Positions 1 to 9,359 of a stretch of 37,356 nucleotides of DNA are shown here, in pieces. Source of the DNA: Cyanobacteria bacterium SZAS LIN-3 (GTDB taxonomy: Bacteria; Cyanobacteriota; Vampirovibrionia; Obscuribacterales; Obscuribacteraceae). The DNA is taken from positions 1-37,356 of the forward strand of contig JAFEAV010000059.1 of NCBI GenBank assembly GCA_018266215.1, written 5' to 3'. Position 1 is the first letter of the stretch. Every line of letters begins with the position of its first letter. The notes beneath the pieces are model-generated. The model did not search any database, was not told the origin of the DNA, and worked only from the letters and a program-made list of their open reading frames with translations. Both the position numbers and the translations under genes were made by a program.

Positions 1-540
1 ACCTTTGATGACGGTCGTAATTTTATTGCGACGTCTGCTGCCGGCCTCAGACATATACTCTTCCAGGCGGCGTTTGGGGTCGGAGATTGTCCCTTCGGTC
101 ACTTTTACCGAAGCCATCAATTCATCCTGCGAAAGTGAACCGGAGGCAAAAGCTTTGACATCACCAGCGGTGACCGTCACTTCTTTATAATTGCTCAAGC
201 TGGTTGAACTGTAGAAATAAACAGTAACTCGCGGCACTTCACCGGGAGCCAGATCCATAACCGTCTTTGCTATAAAGACCGCCTCGATTTTGCAATCTTT
301 GTCGGCAGCCTTGGGATTTTTGTAGGTGGCGATGATTACTTCGTCGGCACCGACTTTGGCATTGAGACGAATAGTCGGAGCCAAAATTTTGGCCTTTTCA
401 ATGGCATTAACGACATCGCTGTCCGTAATGCTGATTGCCGCTAGAGCCGGATGGGCAAAGGGACTGACGAGTGAAAACGAAAGTGCGGCAGTGAGAAAAC
501 TGCCTTTCGATAAATGACGGACCAAATTCTTTCCAGACAC
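1..540 (-). CDS. secreted protein of unknown function, 3' end outside the window
   Basis: An open frame of 180 codons runs from a GTG at 540 to the left edge with no stop, so the C-terminus is missing. The GTG follows a good Shine-Dalgarno (GGAGG, about 7 bases upstream). The first 35 residues form a typical Sec signal peptide: a basic start (GKNLVRHLSKG), a hydrophobic core and an AHPALA-A type cleavage site. The mature part is soluble, with a stretch around ILAPTIRLNAKVGADEVI and many beta-prone segments. I do not recognise the family. A 95-residue frame on the same strand (407-694) overlaps it but lacks these signals. The protein is probably periplasmic or surface-located. Nothing in the visible part suggests an enzyme. 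Confidence 0.72.
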   Translation of the reverse strand, partial: MSGKNLVRHLSKGSFLTAALSFSLVSPFAHPALAAISITDSDVVNAIEKAKILAPTIRLNAKVGADEVIIATYKNPKAADKDCKIEAVFIAKTVMDLAPGEVPRVTVYFYSSTSLSNYKEVTVTAGDVKAFASGSLSQDELMASVKVTEGTISDPKRRLEEYMSEAGSRRRNKITTVIKG

Positions 541-632
541 CGCTAACCTCCAGCTTTCGCTCAAGCTTGACAACAATCGGCTCACCACCACTTGAGATCA
601 CAAACTGCCTGACTAGAATTTTAGAGCATTTA

Positions 633-664
633 AAAGAAAAACCAGCGGCAACAAGGCCGCTGGT
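633..664 (-). terminator. intrinsic terminator of the 708-1433 gene
   Basis: A perfect 9-bp stem (ACCAGCGGC / GCCGCTGGT) with a 6-base loop lies at 641-664. On the minus strand it is followed directly by a T-rich run (TTTTTCTTTT). It sits about 45 bases past the stop of the minus-strand gene above it, as expected for a Rho-independent terminator, and so separates that gene from the secreted protein at 1-540. Confidence 0.8.
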
Positions 665-707
665 CGTAGCTTTTAGTATTAAATAAAGCCTCAAAACGAA
701 CGGTCTA

Positions 708-1433
708 TTAGCTCATAAGACCGAGGAAGCGGGCGAATTTTACAACTGGATGATTGTGAAATACGTCCAGCTCCTGCATTGCAGCAATGAGTTCGCAGTT
801 GATTTCTTCGTTGACCATCTGCTCAACTTTCAAATCAACACTGAGAGCTTCATTGGCGGCTTGAACGTTGGAAAGTTCGAGGGCCTTGCTGAAAAGATCC
901 GGCATATATTTGAGCTGATCATCTTTAGATGCCATCTCAAGAGTTTGCGCCTGAATCAATAAATCTCTTTGTTTGAGCTCGGCTCTGAGAGTGGACAGCT
1001 GCTCGGCCTGAGCGTCTATGACCGCCTGGTAGTGACTGCCGTCAAAGTCATCGCCTTCGATGATGCTCGGTGTAAATCTGGTCAGATCGGTCTCAAGTAC
1101 CGGATCGCCGATAGCAAAAGCCTCGGGTGAAAAATCCAGTGTTTCGGCCAGATTGACGGTCTCATGCTCCAGGGAGACAAGCTCCTGAATCAGGGGAAAT
1201 TCGATCAAATTAGATTGATTGTGGGACTGTGATTGAGAATAGTCCGCATCCCCGGCGAGCGCTTTATCCAGCTCGTCGCCAAAAATTTTGTTGAGGAGCT
1301 TTTCCAGATGCAGAACGCCGTGATCGGTCTCAACAGCTTCGCTGACTGGTGCCGGAACGACATGAAAGCTCGGAGTAGAAATACTTTGCATAAAACCTCG
1401 TGCTTTAGCTTTTGAGACTCTGGTCCTGACCAT
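708..1433 (-). CDS. hypothetical protein with coiled-coil segment
   Basis: A 241-residue frame with no signal peptide or membrane segment. Residues from about 140 to 220 are rich in Leu, Glu, Gln and Ala with heptad character (AQAEQLSTLRAELKQRD and following), suggesting a coiled coil. The N-terminal half is acidic and probably disordered. The ATG at 1433 has only a weak ribosome site. An internal ATG at 1391 has a better one (GAGG four bases upstream) and would give 227 residues starting MQSIST, so the start is uncertain. It reads in the same direction as the M16 protease upstream (118-base gap) and ends at a clear terminator. No family recognised; a structural or scaffolding role is only a guess. 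Confidence 0.65.
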   Translation of the reverse strand: MVRTRVSKAKARGFMQSISTPSFHVVPAPVSEAVETDHGVLHLEKLLNKIFGDELDKALAGDADYSQSQSHNQSNLIEFPLIQELVSLEHETVNLAETLDFSPEAFAIGDPVLETDLTRFTPSIIEGDDFDGSHYQAVIDAQAEQLSTLRAELKQRDLLIQAQTLEMASKDDQLKYMPDLFSKALELSNVQAANEALSVDLKVEQMVNEEINCELIAAMQELDVFHNHPVVKFARFLGLMS

Positions 1434-1491
1434 TGGCCCTGAACCGGTTGTCGAGGTCTTAATGTTATCTCAGGTGGGCAAAATTGTATAC

Positions 1492-1512
1492 GCTTAATCT
1501 TCGGAATTAAGC
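1492..1512. other. hairpin with UUCG-type loop between two minus-strand genes
   Basis: The inverted repeat GCTTAAT / ATTAAGC flanks CTTCGGA. With one bulged A the stem extends to a C(TTCG)G loop on the plus strand. It lies 40 bases past the stop of the M16 gene and upstream of the 708-1433 gene. No T-run follows on the minus strand, so it may be a processing or mRNA-stabilising hairpin rather than a standard terminator. Confidence 0.35.
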
Positions 1513-1551
1513 TTGCTACTTAATAGTTCTGCGGATCTTGAGGCTTTTAGC

Positions 1552-4347
1552 CTATCTCTTGACAAGCGTGCCACTAACCACGGTGATAGATTTTTCAGGA
1601 TGGAAGTACAGTTTCATCGCCTGATCAACTTTTTCTTTGGTCAGTGTCATATAACGCTCTTGAATTCTATCCAGCTCCTCGGCACCAAGACCCAAAAATT
1701 CAAATTCGGTCAGCACCCGGGCAATACCCATGGAAGAGGCCAGGCCTACCTTAAAGGAGCCGAGGGCGCGGCCGCTCTCCTTGGCCAGATCTTCTTTGGA
1801 GATACCTTTAGATAGATAGTCGGAAAGGGTGACATCAATAAGTTGCAGAGCCCGATCGACATTTTTAGGATTGCTCGATAAAGAAACGGTCCAGGGAGCG
1901 CCACCAAAAGCGGTGTCGGAGAAACTGGAGTAAATACCATAAGTCAAGCCGGCCTTGTCGCGTACGACCTGGCCCAGGCGCGAGGTGATGGTGTCCTGTC
2001 CGAGAGCGGCGTTGCCGATGCGAGCGGCGTAGAAGTCCTCAGCGGAACGTTTCAACTGACAGGGATGGGCCATGACGATGTCGACGCTGGCCTTCTCCGG
2101 CAGGAAAACATCCAGACGAGAGGCGGCGGCGGGCAAGCCTACGTCGGCTATCTCGATAAGCGGAGCCTTCTCACCCTTCCAGTCACCAAATCTGTCAGCG
2201 ATCAGTTTGAGTGATTGCTCCAGGTCAATATCTCCCACCAGGGTGATAATCGTGTTGGCAGGCGAGAAATGTTTCTTGTGCACCGCATGCAATGTCTCGC
2301 TGGTTATTCCCTCCAGTTCTTTTGCCTGCTCATCAAATCCCTTGTCATAAAAAGGATGTCCGACAGGATACAGAGCCTGACGCAATTTGTTCCAGGCCAT
2401 CGAGCGCGTATTCATTTTAGATTCGAGGAAGCGCGAGGCCCATTCAACTTTGATCTTGGCCAGCTCATCGTCGGCAAGCAGTGGATTGCGCACAACATCG
2501 TTGAGAAGATCAAGATACTCGGGCAGATCGCTTACCACCAGCTGAGCACCGACACCAATCCGATAATTGTCGACAAAGAATTCCAGGCCGCCGGGACAGC
2601 CCATCTCCTCGAGCATTTCTGCAATCTTTGTTTTGTCATAGTGCCTGGAGCCGGTGGGGAGCAAATCACCAACCAGCTCGGCGGGGGAGCCCGGCATCTG
2701 ATAACTGAAATAGCGACCGGCCTTCATGTTTAAACTGAGGGCAACCGACTCCGTACCGGGGTTTTGCATAAGCAAAATGGTCATGCCGTTGGGCAGCATT
2801 TCTTTGCGTACTTTGGATACATAAGTGCTGGTGGCCTTGTTTTTAAAAGTCACCGTCACCGGTATCGGCTTCAGTTCCAGGAAGGACTTAATTTCCGCAG
2901 GGCTGTAGAGCGGCTCCATCCCATCACCTGATTTGCCGGCGGGTGCTGGAGCTTCCATTTCTTCGTTGACAATCTCATCATCAAAATCCTGGGAATCAGG
3001 ATCAAAATCCATCTCGTCATCATCGGAGCAAACATCACCATCGTCTTTGGGTAGGAAATAGCCCACCGTGCGATTGCGTTTGGAGAAATAGGTCCCCGCC
3101 ACGCGCATGATGTCTTCCTTGCTGACGGCATCAAATTTATCGTCATACTCCATCAGCCATTTCCAATCGGCTTTTGACTCGGCTTCACCCAGCATAAAGG
3201 CCAGGCTGGAAGGGTCGGCCTTGGAGAGAATAGTACCCTTGGCGTTGGAACTCTTGATGCGTTTGAGCTCAGCATCAGAAGCCGCTTCCAGAGACAGTCT
3301 TTCAATTTCTTCAAGCAGCTCTTTTTCCACTCTCTGCAAATCCACACCAGGATTTATGGTGGCACCGACAATGAACAATCCGGGATCGCGCAGATCATCG
3401 TGGCGGGCAAAAACTTCATTGGCCAGCGAAGTATCGATCAATCGTTTGTAGAGACGACTGGAACGCTCATAGGTGCTGCCCAGAAGTTGACGCATGGCGG
3501 CTATGGCATGATTGTCGGCATGTGTCGCTTCGGGCACATGGTAGCCAATCCAGACCCGGGGCATGTCACCGGCACGATTGACTTCAAACCGACGCTCGCC
3601 TTCCTGCGGCGGCTCAGTCGTATAAACAGTGGGAATGGGCTGAGGCGCCCGGGGAATCTTGCCGAAGTGATGATTGATCATACTGAGCGCATCAGCGGTG
3701 GCAAAGTCACCCAGGGCAATTACAGTGGCATTATCGGGCCAGTAAAAGGTATCGTAAAACTGCCGCAGACGATCCATAGGCACACCTTCAACGTCCGAAC
3801 GCCAGCCGATGGTCGGATGATGATAGGGATGCTCGCGGAAGGCGATGGCGTACAATTCCTTTTCCAGTGCTTCTTCCGGATGGTTTTCGCCGCGCTCGAG
3901 TTCATTGCGCACCACACTCATCTCCGAGTCGCGGTCTTCCTGACGCAGGCGAAGATTGCGCATGCGATCGGCTTCCAGCTCAATGCACAGTTCGAGAAAA
4001 TCATTGGGCACCACTTCGTAGTAACTGGTCCGATCAAACCAGGTGGTGGCATTCCAGTGAGCGCCGATCTGGGTGAGCAGATCGTCCATGCCGTTGCCTT
4101 TATCGTTATTGTGTTCCTCGGTGCCCTTGAAGAGCATATGCTCCAGGAAATGGGTTGAGCCGGTGAAACCAACGCCTTCGTTGCGGCTGCCGACCCGGTA
4201 GACGACCAGCAAGGTGGCCACCGGCGCGCTGTGATTTTCCGAAATCAGCACCCTCAGGCCGTTATCCAGTCTATATTCGGCGACCTCCTTGACTTCACCA
4301 ACCTTGGTGGGAACGCCGCTGCTTTTCGTATCTACTGAATTGACCAT
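1552..4347 (-). CDS. M16 family zinc metalloprotease, two-domain, no signal peptide
   Basis: A 931-residue pitrilysin/processing-peptidase-type protein. The inverted zinc motif HxxEH is intact at H66-E69-H70 (STHFLEHMLFKG), and the distal zinc glutamate is probably E149 in VVRNELERGE. The C-terminal half repeats the fold without zinc ligands but keeps the Arg/Tyr pair typical of the inactive domain (VRDKAGLTYG). The halves are joined at about residues 435-475 by a very acidic linker rich in Asp and Glu. Start: the frame is open up to 4728, but that part overlaps the divergent TPR gene; ATG 4347 has AGAGGT upstream and gives a normal M16 N-terminus. No signal peptide is visible, unlike its close paralog at 11987-14854, so it is predicted cytoplasmic. 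Family role: degradation of peptides or processing of unfolded polypeptides. Substrate unknown. Confidence 0.93.
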   Translation of the reverse strand: MVNSVDTKSSGVPTKVGEVKEVAEYRLDNGLRVLISENHSAPVATLLVVYRVGSRNEGVGFTGSTHFLEHMLFKGTEEHNNDKGNGMDDLLTQIGAHWNATTWFDRTSYYEVVPNDFLELCIELEADRMRNLRLRQEDRDSEMSVVRNELERGENHPEEALEKELYAIAFREHPYHHPTIGWRSDVEGVPMDRLRQFYDTFYWPDNATVIALGDFATADALSMINHHFGKIPRAPQPIPTVYTTEPPQEGERRFEVNRAGDMPRVWIGYHVPEATHADNHAIAAMRQLLGSTYERSSRLYKRLIDTSLANEVFARHDDLRDPGLFIVGATINPGVDLQRVEKELLEEIERLSLEAASDAELKRIKSSNAKGTILSKADPSSLAFMLGEAESKADWKWLMEYDDKFDAVSKEDIMRVAGTYFSKRNRTVGYFLPKDDGDVCSDDDEMDFDPDSQDFDDEIVNEEMEAPAPAGKSGDGMEPLYSPAEIKSFLELKPIPVTVTFKNKATSTYVSKVRKEMLPNGMTILLMQNPGTESVALSLNMKAGRYFSYQMPGSPAELVGDLLPTGSRHYDKTKIAEMLEEMGCPGGLEFFVDNYRIGVGAQLVVSDLPEYLDLLNDVVRNPLLADDELAKIKVEWASRFLESKMNTRSMAWNKLRQALYPVGHPFYDKGFDEQAKELEGITSETLHAVHKKHFSPANTIITLVGDIDLEQSLKLIADRFGDWKGEKAPLIEIADVGLPAAASRLDVFLPEKASVDIVMAHPCQLKRSAEDFYAARIGNAALGQDTITSRLGQVVRDKAGLTYGIYSSFSDTAFGGAPWTVSLSSNPKNVDRALQLIDVTLSDYLSKGISKEDLAKESGRALGSFKVGLASSMGIARVLTEFEFLGLGAEELDRIQERYMTLTKEKVDQAMKLYFHPEKSITVVSGTLVKR

Positions 4348-4440
4348 GTGGACCTCTGAATCTAACAAGAGAGTAAAAGATACATTAGACAGGGCTCGAT
4401 TACCTAAATGGAAGGTAAAATTTGATCTTGGCAGCCAGGT

Positions 4441-5667
4441 ATGAAGACCATCAACAAGCACTTGAATTCCAGCATAAAAACCTGCGGCAGTCTGGCGGCA
4501 CTGCTTCTGTTGATGGCGCCCGCCCCCGCCTGGAGCTTCGATCAAGAGCAGTGGACTGTTTTCACCCGCACCGGCCAGCGTGCCTACGACAGCCAGAGCT
4601 GGGGCCCAGCCGAAAAAAACTTCCTGGCCGCCCTGGATCAGCTCAAGGGTGCCACCGATGCGGAAAAATCCCAGTATCTGGCCGACAGTCTGGCCAACCT
4701 GGGCATGCTTTACAGCGGCCGGGGACAATTTGCCAAAGCCGAGTCATTTCTCGAAAAATCGCTCAAAGTCAGAGAATATGTCCTCGGAGCCCACGACAAA
4801 GTTACAATCGCTAATCAAGTCAAACTCTGCCAGCTCTATCTAAACCTTGGTAAACGCGACAAAGCCATGGTCATAGTCGACAAACTGGCCGACTACGGCG
4901 AGGCGCAATCGCGGGAGCTGGCCGAAGTAAGCAATAGTTTCGCCAAGTTGCAGAGTTTCTACCAGCAGCACAAAAAGCTGGAAAAAACCGCCAGGGTAAT
5001 GAAAGAGGCGGAAGAAGCCACCCTGAAAGAAACAAAGGACCAGTGCCAGGAGATTGCTATTTTGCTTGATGGCGTGGCCAATTCAATCAAGGATATAACC
5101 ACCGCCCACAGTCGCCACCAGGCCGAAAGATTGTACAAATCGGCTCTGGCCCTGAGACAGCGCACACTTACCCCAGAGCACGCGGCCCTGGCCTCGTCCC
5201 TGGAAAACCTGGGCAAACTCTATCTGGCCGAGGGCAAAACCACTCGCGCCGAGCCTCTGCTGCGAAACGCCTACGAAATAAGTGTCAAAACCCTGGGGCC
5301 GGAACGAGCGGAAACGCTCATTCGCCTTGATTGCCTGGCCCAGGTACTGACCTCATCGGGCAAGCTCGGCGAAGCCGAAACGCTCTATCGCAAAGTGCTT
5401 GATGTAGACAAGGGTGGTTCGGCTAAGGGCTCTCGCAGTCAGGCGGACATGTGCTCCAATCTGGCAGCCCTGCTGGTCAAACAGGGACGCTATGCGGAAT
5501 CCGTGCCGTATTACAGCCGTGCCCTTAAAATTCAAGAAGGCATAAACGGACCGCAAAGCGCTTCACTGGCTAATTTGCTCGACAGTTACGCCTACGCGCT
5601 GAGCAAAGCCAACCGCGGCGCCGAAGCAAAGAAACTGAGCGCCCGAGCAAAGTCCATCCGCGGCTGA
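4441..5667 (+). CDS. secreted TPR-repeat protein
   Basis: A 408-residue protein with a signal peptide (basic MKTINKHLN start, LAALLLLMAPAPA core, cleavage near residue 32). The rest is a chain of tetratricopeptide repeats of the long TPR_10/TPR_12 type, with recurring patterns such as LGMLYSGRGQFAKAESFLEKSL, NLGKLYLAEGKTTRAEPLL and LAALLVKQGRYAESVPYY. Such arrays are protein-binding scaffolds, here predicted to be periplasmic. The ATG at 4441 has a modest AGG site. The gene diverges from the M16 protease with 93 bases between them, so the two may share a control region. No enzymatic domain is seen and the partner is unknown. Confidence 0.88.
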   Translation: MKTINKHLNSSIKTCGSLAALLLLMAPAPAWSFDQEQWTVFTRTGQRAYDSQSWGPAEKNFLAALDQLKGATDAEKSQYLADSLANLGMLYSGRGQFAKAESFLEKSLKVREYVLGAHDKVTIANQVKLCQLYLNLGKRDKAMVIVDKLADYGEAQSRELAEVSNSFAKLQSFYQQHKKLEKTARVMKEAEEATLKETKDQCQEIAILLDGVANSIKDITTAHSRHQAERLYKSALALRQRTLTPEHAALASSLENLGKLYLAEGKTTRAEPLLRNAYEISVKTLGPERAETLIRLDCLAQVLTSSGKLGEAETLYRKVLDVDKGGSAKGSRSQADMCSNLAALLVKQGRYAESVPYYSRALKIQEGINGPQSASLANLLDSYAYALSKANRGAEAKKLSARAKSIRG

Positions 5668-5785
5668 GCCCGCCTGCGGTTTACACCACGTAAGGCGTCA
5701 AGCTCACGTTTAGAATGCGAAATCTCCCATGGCCAAGCCCGGGGGAGCTGATCATAATGCCATTGAGAGCAGTCAGGAGCAAAGC

Positions 5786-6283
5786 ATGACGGACAAACCC
5801 AATAGCTGCCAGGCCGAGTTTGACCTGGCCAAACCGCCCAGGCCCTGGACAAAAGATACGCCCGTTACCGCTTTTGAGCCTCTCGTAAATCTTATTGACC
5901 AGCATACGCAGAGCGATCTCTTTCGTCGGGTGGGCAACAAGTATCAATCTAATGAAGATTATTACGACCTGGCTAAGGACCTCGATAGCGAAGGCAAAGC
6001 CGTGGGCAAAAGCACTTTTGCCAATGGCGTGACGGCCGAGGTGCATCAGGCTGACGGCTGGCCGACCAAACTTGTACTCGAGGATAAGGCTGCCGGACTC
6101 AAAGAAACGGTGACAATGAACGCAAATACGCACACCATTGAGACTGATAAAGTTGAATATTGCGGCGTTTCGCGCCAGCGCAAATTCTCGACCGGCGGCG
6201 AATACTACCGCGCCTATGCCTTCCCTGGCGGTTCTGTGGAAAAATCCTCGGGCCTGCCGGTGCTGCATCTGGACGGGAAATAG
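5786..6283 (+). CDS. hypothetical protein
   Basis: A 165-residue soluble protein with no signal peptide or membrane segment. The ATG at 5786 is preferred because CAGGAG lies 7 bases upstream; the longer frame starting at 5729 has no ribosome site. The middle and C-terminal parts look like an all-beta domain with alternating polar and hydrophobic residues (TFANGVTAEVHQADGWPTKLVLED and following). It stands alone between the secreted TPR gene (118-base gap) and the TPR/SAF-kinase unit (89-base gap). I do not recognise the family. Confidence 0.65.
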   Translation: MTDKPNSCQAEFDLAKPPRPWTKDTPVTAFEPLVNLIDQHTQSDLFRRVGNKYQSNEDYYDLAKDLDSEGKAVGKSTFANGVTAEVHQADGWPTKLVLEDKAAGLKETVTMNANTHTIETDKVEYCGVSRQRKFSTGGEYYRAYAFPGGSVEKSSGLPVLHLDGK

Positions 6284-6372
6284 GACTCCAGAAAACGGCC
6301 TGGCAACCGAGTTGGTTTTCTGCCTGCTTATTCGCTAGACTAGTTGCAGGCGACGACCGGGAGAGACACTGA

Positions 6373-7176
6373 GTGCCGGAGAACTGGGAACTATTTAAGA
6401 TCTGCGCTGAAAACGCAGCTCTGAAAGGTGATTATGCCAGGGCCGAAAACTTCATGTGGGAAGCCATGGAGGAAGCGGCAAAAACTCAGTCGCTTCTAAA
6501 AGTCGCGCTGTGCATGGACTATCTCGGCGATTTGTACTTAAAGCTCGGCAAGTTCTCAGACGCAGAGCAGATCTTTAACGAATGTCTCAACAAGCAGATT
6601 GAAGTACTGGGCATCGAGCATCCCGAGCTGGCCAGTGTCTTAAACAAACTGTCCAGCGCCCAGGCCTTTCAAAACAAACTCAAGGAAGCAGAAGACAGCC
6701 TCAAACAGGCTCTCTTGATCCATTTGATTGCCTATGGCTCCAATCATCCGCACACGCGCTGGACGATGAAAAACATGGAAGCAATTTATGTGCGCCAGGG
6801 CAAACAGTTTGATATCTCTGAGATCAGCGGATGGGGTGGCGTGCCGGCAGCAGCACAGCCAACCGCACCACTGGAACAACTAATTTGTAAAACCTGTCAC
6901 AAGCCCTACTCCGGCCCGCAATGCGCCAATTGCACACAGATGCGTCTGGTGGCACTGCCGAGCTTTGAAGTGGAACTCGAACGCATCAATGTCGTGTGCG
7001 CCACCAGAGACATCCGCGCCGGCTCAATCATTGTGCTCGGCTCAGTGCATATGGATATCCGCATGGTGGCCAAAAGCGAATGCTTCCAGAACATCAAGTC
7101 CGTATTGGGACGCTCGGCCAGGAGACTGCTGAGAGAGGGCCAGGCCTTGAAGCCAGCGGACCTGGAAGATGTCTGA
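6373..7176 (+). CDS. TPR / four-cysteine zinc ribbon / SAF-like domain protein
   Basis: A 267-residue protein starting at a GTG, with GGGAGAG upstream. Three parts can be read. Residues 1-145 are TPR helices (CMDYLGDLYLKLGKFSDAEQIF and a second repeat with LKEAEDSLKQAL). Residues 172-187 form a CxxC-x8-CxxC zinc ribbon (C172, C175, C184, C187). Residues about 204-265 resemble a SAF domain as in FlgA and CpaB: VVCATRDIRAGSIIVLGSV, then VLGRSARRLLREGQALKPADL. The SAF match is by motif (ATRDIxAGxxI, LGRxARRxLxxGQxL) and needs a profile search. There is no signal peptide, so it is predicted cytoplasmic. Its last eight bases overlap the kinase gene, implying translational coupling and a shared role, perhaps as scaffold or substrate of the kinase (inference). 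Confidence 0.82.
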   Translation: MPENWELFKICAENAALKGDYARAENFMWEAMEEAAKTQSLLKVALCMDYLGDLYLKLGKFSDAEQIFNECLNKQIEVLGIEHPELASVLNKLSSAQAFQNKLKEAEDSLKQALLIHLIAYGSNHPHTRWTMKNMEAIYVRQGKQFDISEISGWGGVPAAAQPTAPLEQLICKTCHKPYSGPQCANCTQMRLVALPSFEVELERINVVCATRDIRAGSIIVLGSVHMDIRMVAKSECFQNIKSVLGRSARRLLREGQALKPADLEDV

Positions 7177-9355
7177 TCAAGATCGCCAAAAAGATGATCA
7201 ACAGGAAGAAACCATCGTCACCTTATCCGGTGGCGGTAGAAGCAATCGCGAACTCAAGACAGGCGACATAATTGGCGACAACTACAAGCTAAAGGAGCTG
7301 ATCGACAGAGGAGGCATGGGCTATGTCTTCCGCGCCGAGCACTTGATCATCGGCAAAGACTACGCCTTAAAGATACTGGCCCCGGATCAGATAAATGAAA
7401 CGACATGGCAGCGTTTCCAATCAGAAGGCAAGGCGATCGCTATGCTTGACCACGTCAACATAGTCAAAATCTACAACATGGGAGTCGATGGCGGGGACTG
7501 TCCCTACTATGTCATGGACCTTCTCAATGGCCGCAGTCTGGCCAGTTACATCGCCGGCAAAGAGCGTTTCACGCGCGACGAGATTCTGGATATTTTTATA
7601 CAATTATGCTCCGGATTTGGTTACGCGCACAATCGCGGCATCATTCATCGCGACGTAAAACCGGGCAATATTATTCTTGTCGATGAGGGCGGATCCGGTC
7701 GTCGGGCCAAAATCGTTGATTTCGGCATAGCCAAACTTACCGGGGCAAATCAGCTGCGCGAGCAAAGTCAAACGAGCACCGGAGAAATATTCGGCTCGCC
7801 GTATTATATGAGTCCGGAACAGTGCCTCGGCGCACAGGTCGATGAAAGAGCCGACATATATTCACTGGGATGCACTCTTTTTGAAGCCATCTGCGGCAGG
7901 CCGCCATTTGTCGGGGAGACTGCCCTGGCTACCGTTCTAATGCATCAAAACGCCCCGACCCCATCCCTGAGTGAATCATCAAATCGGCCCTGGACCGCCG
8001 AACTGGAGAGCGTGGTGGCCAAGATGCTGATGAAACGGCCGGCCGATCGCTATCAAACAATGGACCAGGTGCGCCACGATCTGGATAGGCTGCAGCAAAA
8101 CAAAGCCGTTGGCGCACTTGGTGCAGAAGGCTTCCGCAGTTCGATCGAAGATCAATTACAGGAGATTGGTAAAAAGTCTGGTCATGGATATGAAAATCCT
8201 GAGCGAAAATTCTTCCTTACCGGTTCGGCTGCTGCGGCGGCTATAGTGATACTGATTGCAGCCGTATTTCTCTGTATGCGTGCGGCGCAGAGGCCGCCAA
8301 GGGCCCGAGTAGTGTCCGGAGATGAGCTTATCCCACTCAAAGAAATCAACGACAGTACCAATACTATAGCCAGTCAAAAACGCTCAATCACAGCCGCACG
8401 CAAGCTCAGCTGCATTGGCCCTATTACCAGCACGATTGATAAGCGTAAGGGCACACGCACAATCCACTGCCCCTCTACTTCAATTGGCACCCTGTCCTGG
8501 TTTGCAGGGCCGCGAATGATGTCCTGCGATCTCGACAGCCACGACGATATACGCCGACCAGCGGTGGGTGATGTCACAGTACCGCTTGATGCCGACATAT
8601 TTTTGATAGTCAAACATTCTTCCAATCGAGACATCTGGGACAATCCGGATGTACTGAAGAAAGTCGGCCCCAATGAATTTGCCGGGCTGCGCATTGACTC
8701 GGACGGAGGACTGGATCTTTACGCCTCCGAAGTTGATCTGGCCAGACATGCCACTGGAGTCGTCGGCCTGATCAAAGCTACTGCGGGATGGAGGCGGCTT
8801 CACTACGCTCAGTTATTCGATTGTCCCGTCACCGCCGAAGCACTGGACGCCCTGGGCATGCACAGGGGTCTAGATCAACTGGTTGTGCGCACAAGCGATC
8901 TCTCCGGCAAAAATCTGGCCAGACAACCCTTCATGCAAAATCTCAAAATTCTTGATCTGACTCTGGTGCTGGAACCGGAATACATTTTTACCGCACTGAA
9001 AAATTCCCGAGCTCTGCGTGCCCTGATCATGAAAGGTTCAATCAAGGCATCAGGCCTGAGTAATATTCTCGGCTGCACAAATCTACAGTATCTGGAACTG
9101 CGGGATAAAGCTTTTGATAAGGGAGCTATTGCCATACTGGCAAAATTGCCAGCAAGCACCACCATAGATTTACATTACTGCTCATTTGTTCCGGCTGATA
9201 CCAAAGTGCTGGCTCAATTAAGCCGGTGCAATGTCGTCAGACTGAGCGCCGACGGCTGGGCTCCCGACCAGAGACATGTGCTCAAAAGTCTTGTGCCTGG
9301 GCTGCACTGGATCTATCGCGATCCGAGCACCGGTCAAATCGCTGAAATAGAGTAA
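7169..9355 (+). CDS. transmembrane Ser/Thr protein kinase with LRR-like extracytoplasmic domain
   Basis: A 728-residue Hanks-type (PknB-like) kinase. The kinase domain covers about residues 38-310 with all key residues present: Gly-rich loop RGGMGYVF, Lys68 in YALKIL, Glu86, catalytic HRDVKPGN with D162, DFG at 184-186, SPE at 215-217 and D228. One membrane helix lies at about 349-370 (GSAAAAAIVILIAAVFLC), followed by a C-terminal part of about 355 residues outside the cytoplasm. From about residue 500 on this shows leucine-rich-repeat-like patterns (LKILDLTLVL, LRALIMKG, LQYLELRDKAF). It lacks PASTA repeats. The start overlaps the TPR/SAF gene by 8 bases and the next gene begins 4 bases after the stop, so the three form one unit. 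It is probably a sensor of envelope or extracellular cues; the ligand is unknown. Confidence 0.93.
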   Translation: MSDQDRQKDDQQEETIVTLSGGGRSNRELKTGDIIGDNYKLKELIDRGGMGYVFRAEHLIIGKDYALKILAPDQINETTWQRFQSEGKAIAMLDHVNIVKIYNMGVDGGDCPYYVMDLLNGRSLASYIAGKERFTRDEILDIFIQLCSGFGYAHNRGIIHRDVKPGNIILVDEGGSGRRAKIVDFGIAKLTGANQLREQSQTSTGEIFGSPYYMSPEQCLGAQVDERADIYSLGCTLFEAICGRPPFVGETALATVLMHQNAPTPSLSESSNRPWTAELESVVAKMLMKRPADRYQTMDQVRHDLDRLQQNKAVGALGAEGFRSSIEDQLQEIGKKSGHGYENPERKFFLTGSAAAAAIVILIAAVFLCMRAAQRPPRARVVSGDELIPLKEINDSTNTIASQKRSITAARKLSCIGPITSTIDKRKGTRTIHCPSTSIGTLSWFAGPRMMSCDLDSHDDIRRPAVGDVTVPLDADIFLIVKHSSNRDIWDNPDVLKKVGPNEFAGLRIDSDGGLDLYASEVDLARHATGVVGLIKATAGWRRLHYAQLFDCPVTAEALDALGMHRGLDQLVVRTSDLSGKNLARQPFMQNLKILDLTLVLEPEYIFTALKNSRALRALIMKGSIKASGLSNILGCTNLQYLELRDKAFDKGAIAILAKLPASTTIDLHYCSFVPADTKVLAQLSRCNVVRLSADGWAPDQRHVLKSLVPGLHWIYRDPSTGQIAEIE

Positions 9356-9359
9356 AAAA

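Noticed and set aside
407..694. 95-residue minus-strand frame
   Set aside because: It overlaps the secreted protein at 1-540, which has a signal peptide and ribosome site, and it covers a terminator hairpin.
3400..4158. 252-residue plus-strand frame
   Set aside because: Antisense to the catalytic domain of the M16 protease.
4348..4728. N-terminal extension of the M16 protease frame up to 4728
   Set aside because: It overlaps the start of the secreted TPR gene on the other strand, has no family similarity, and ATG 4347 has a proper ribosome site.
5681..6268. 195-residue minus-strand frame
   Set aside because: Antisense to the 5786-6283 gene, whose start has a good Shine-Dalgarno. Both are unrecognised, so this choice is less certain than the others.
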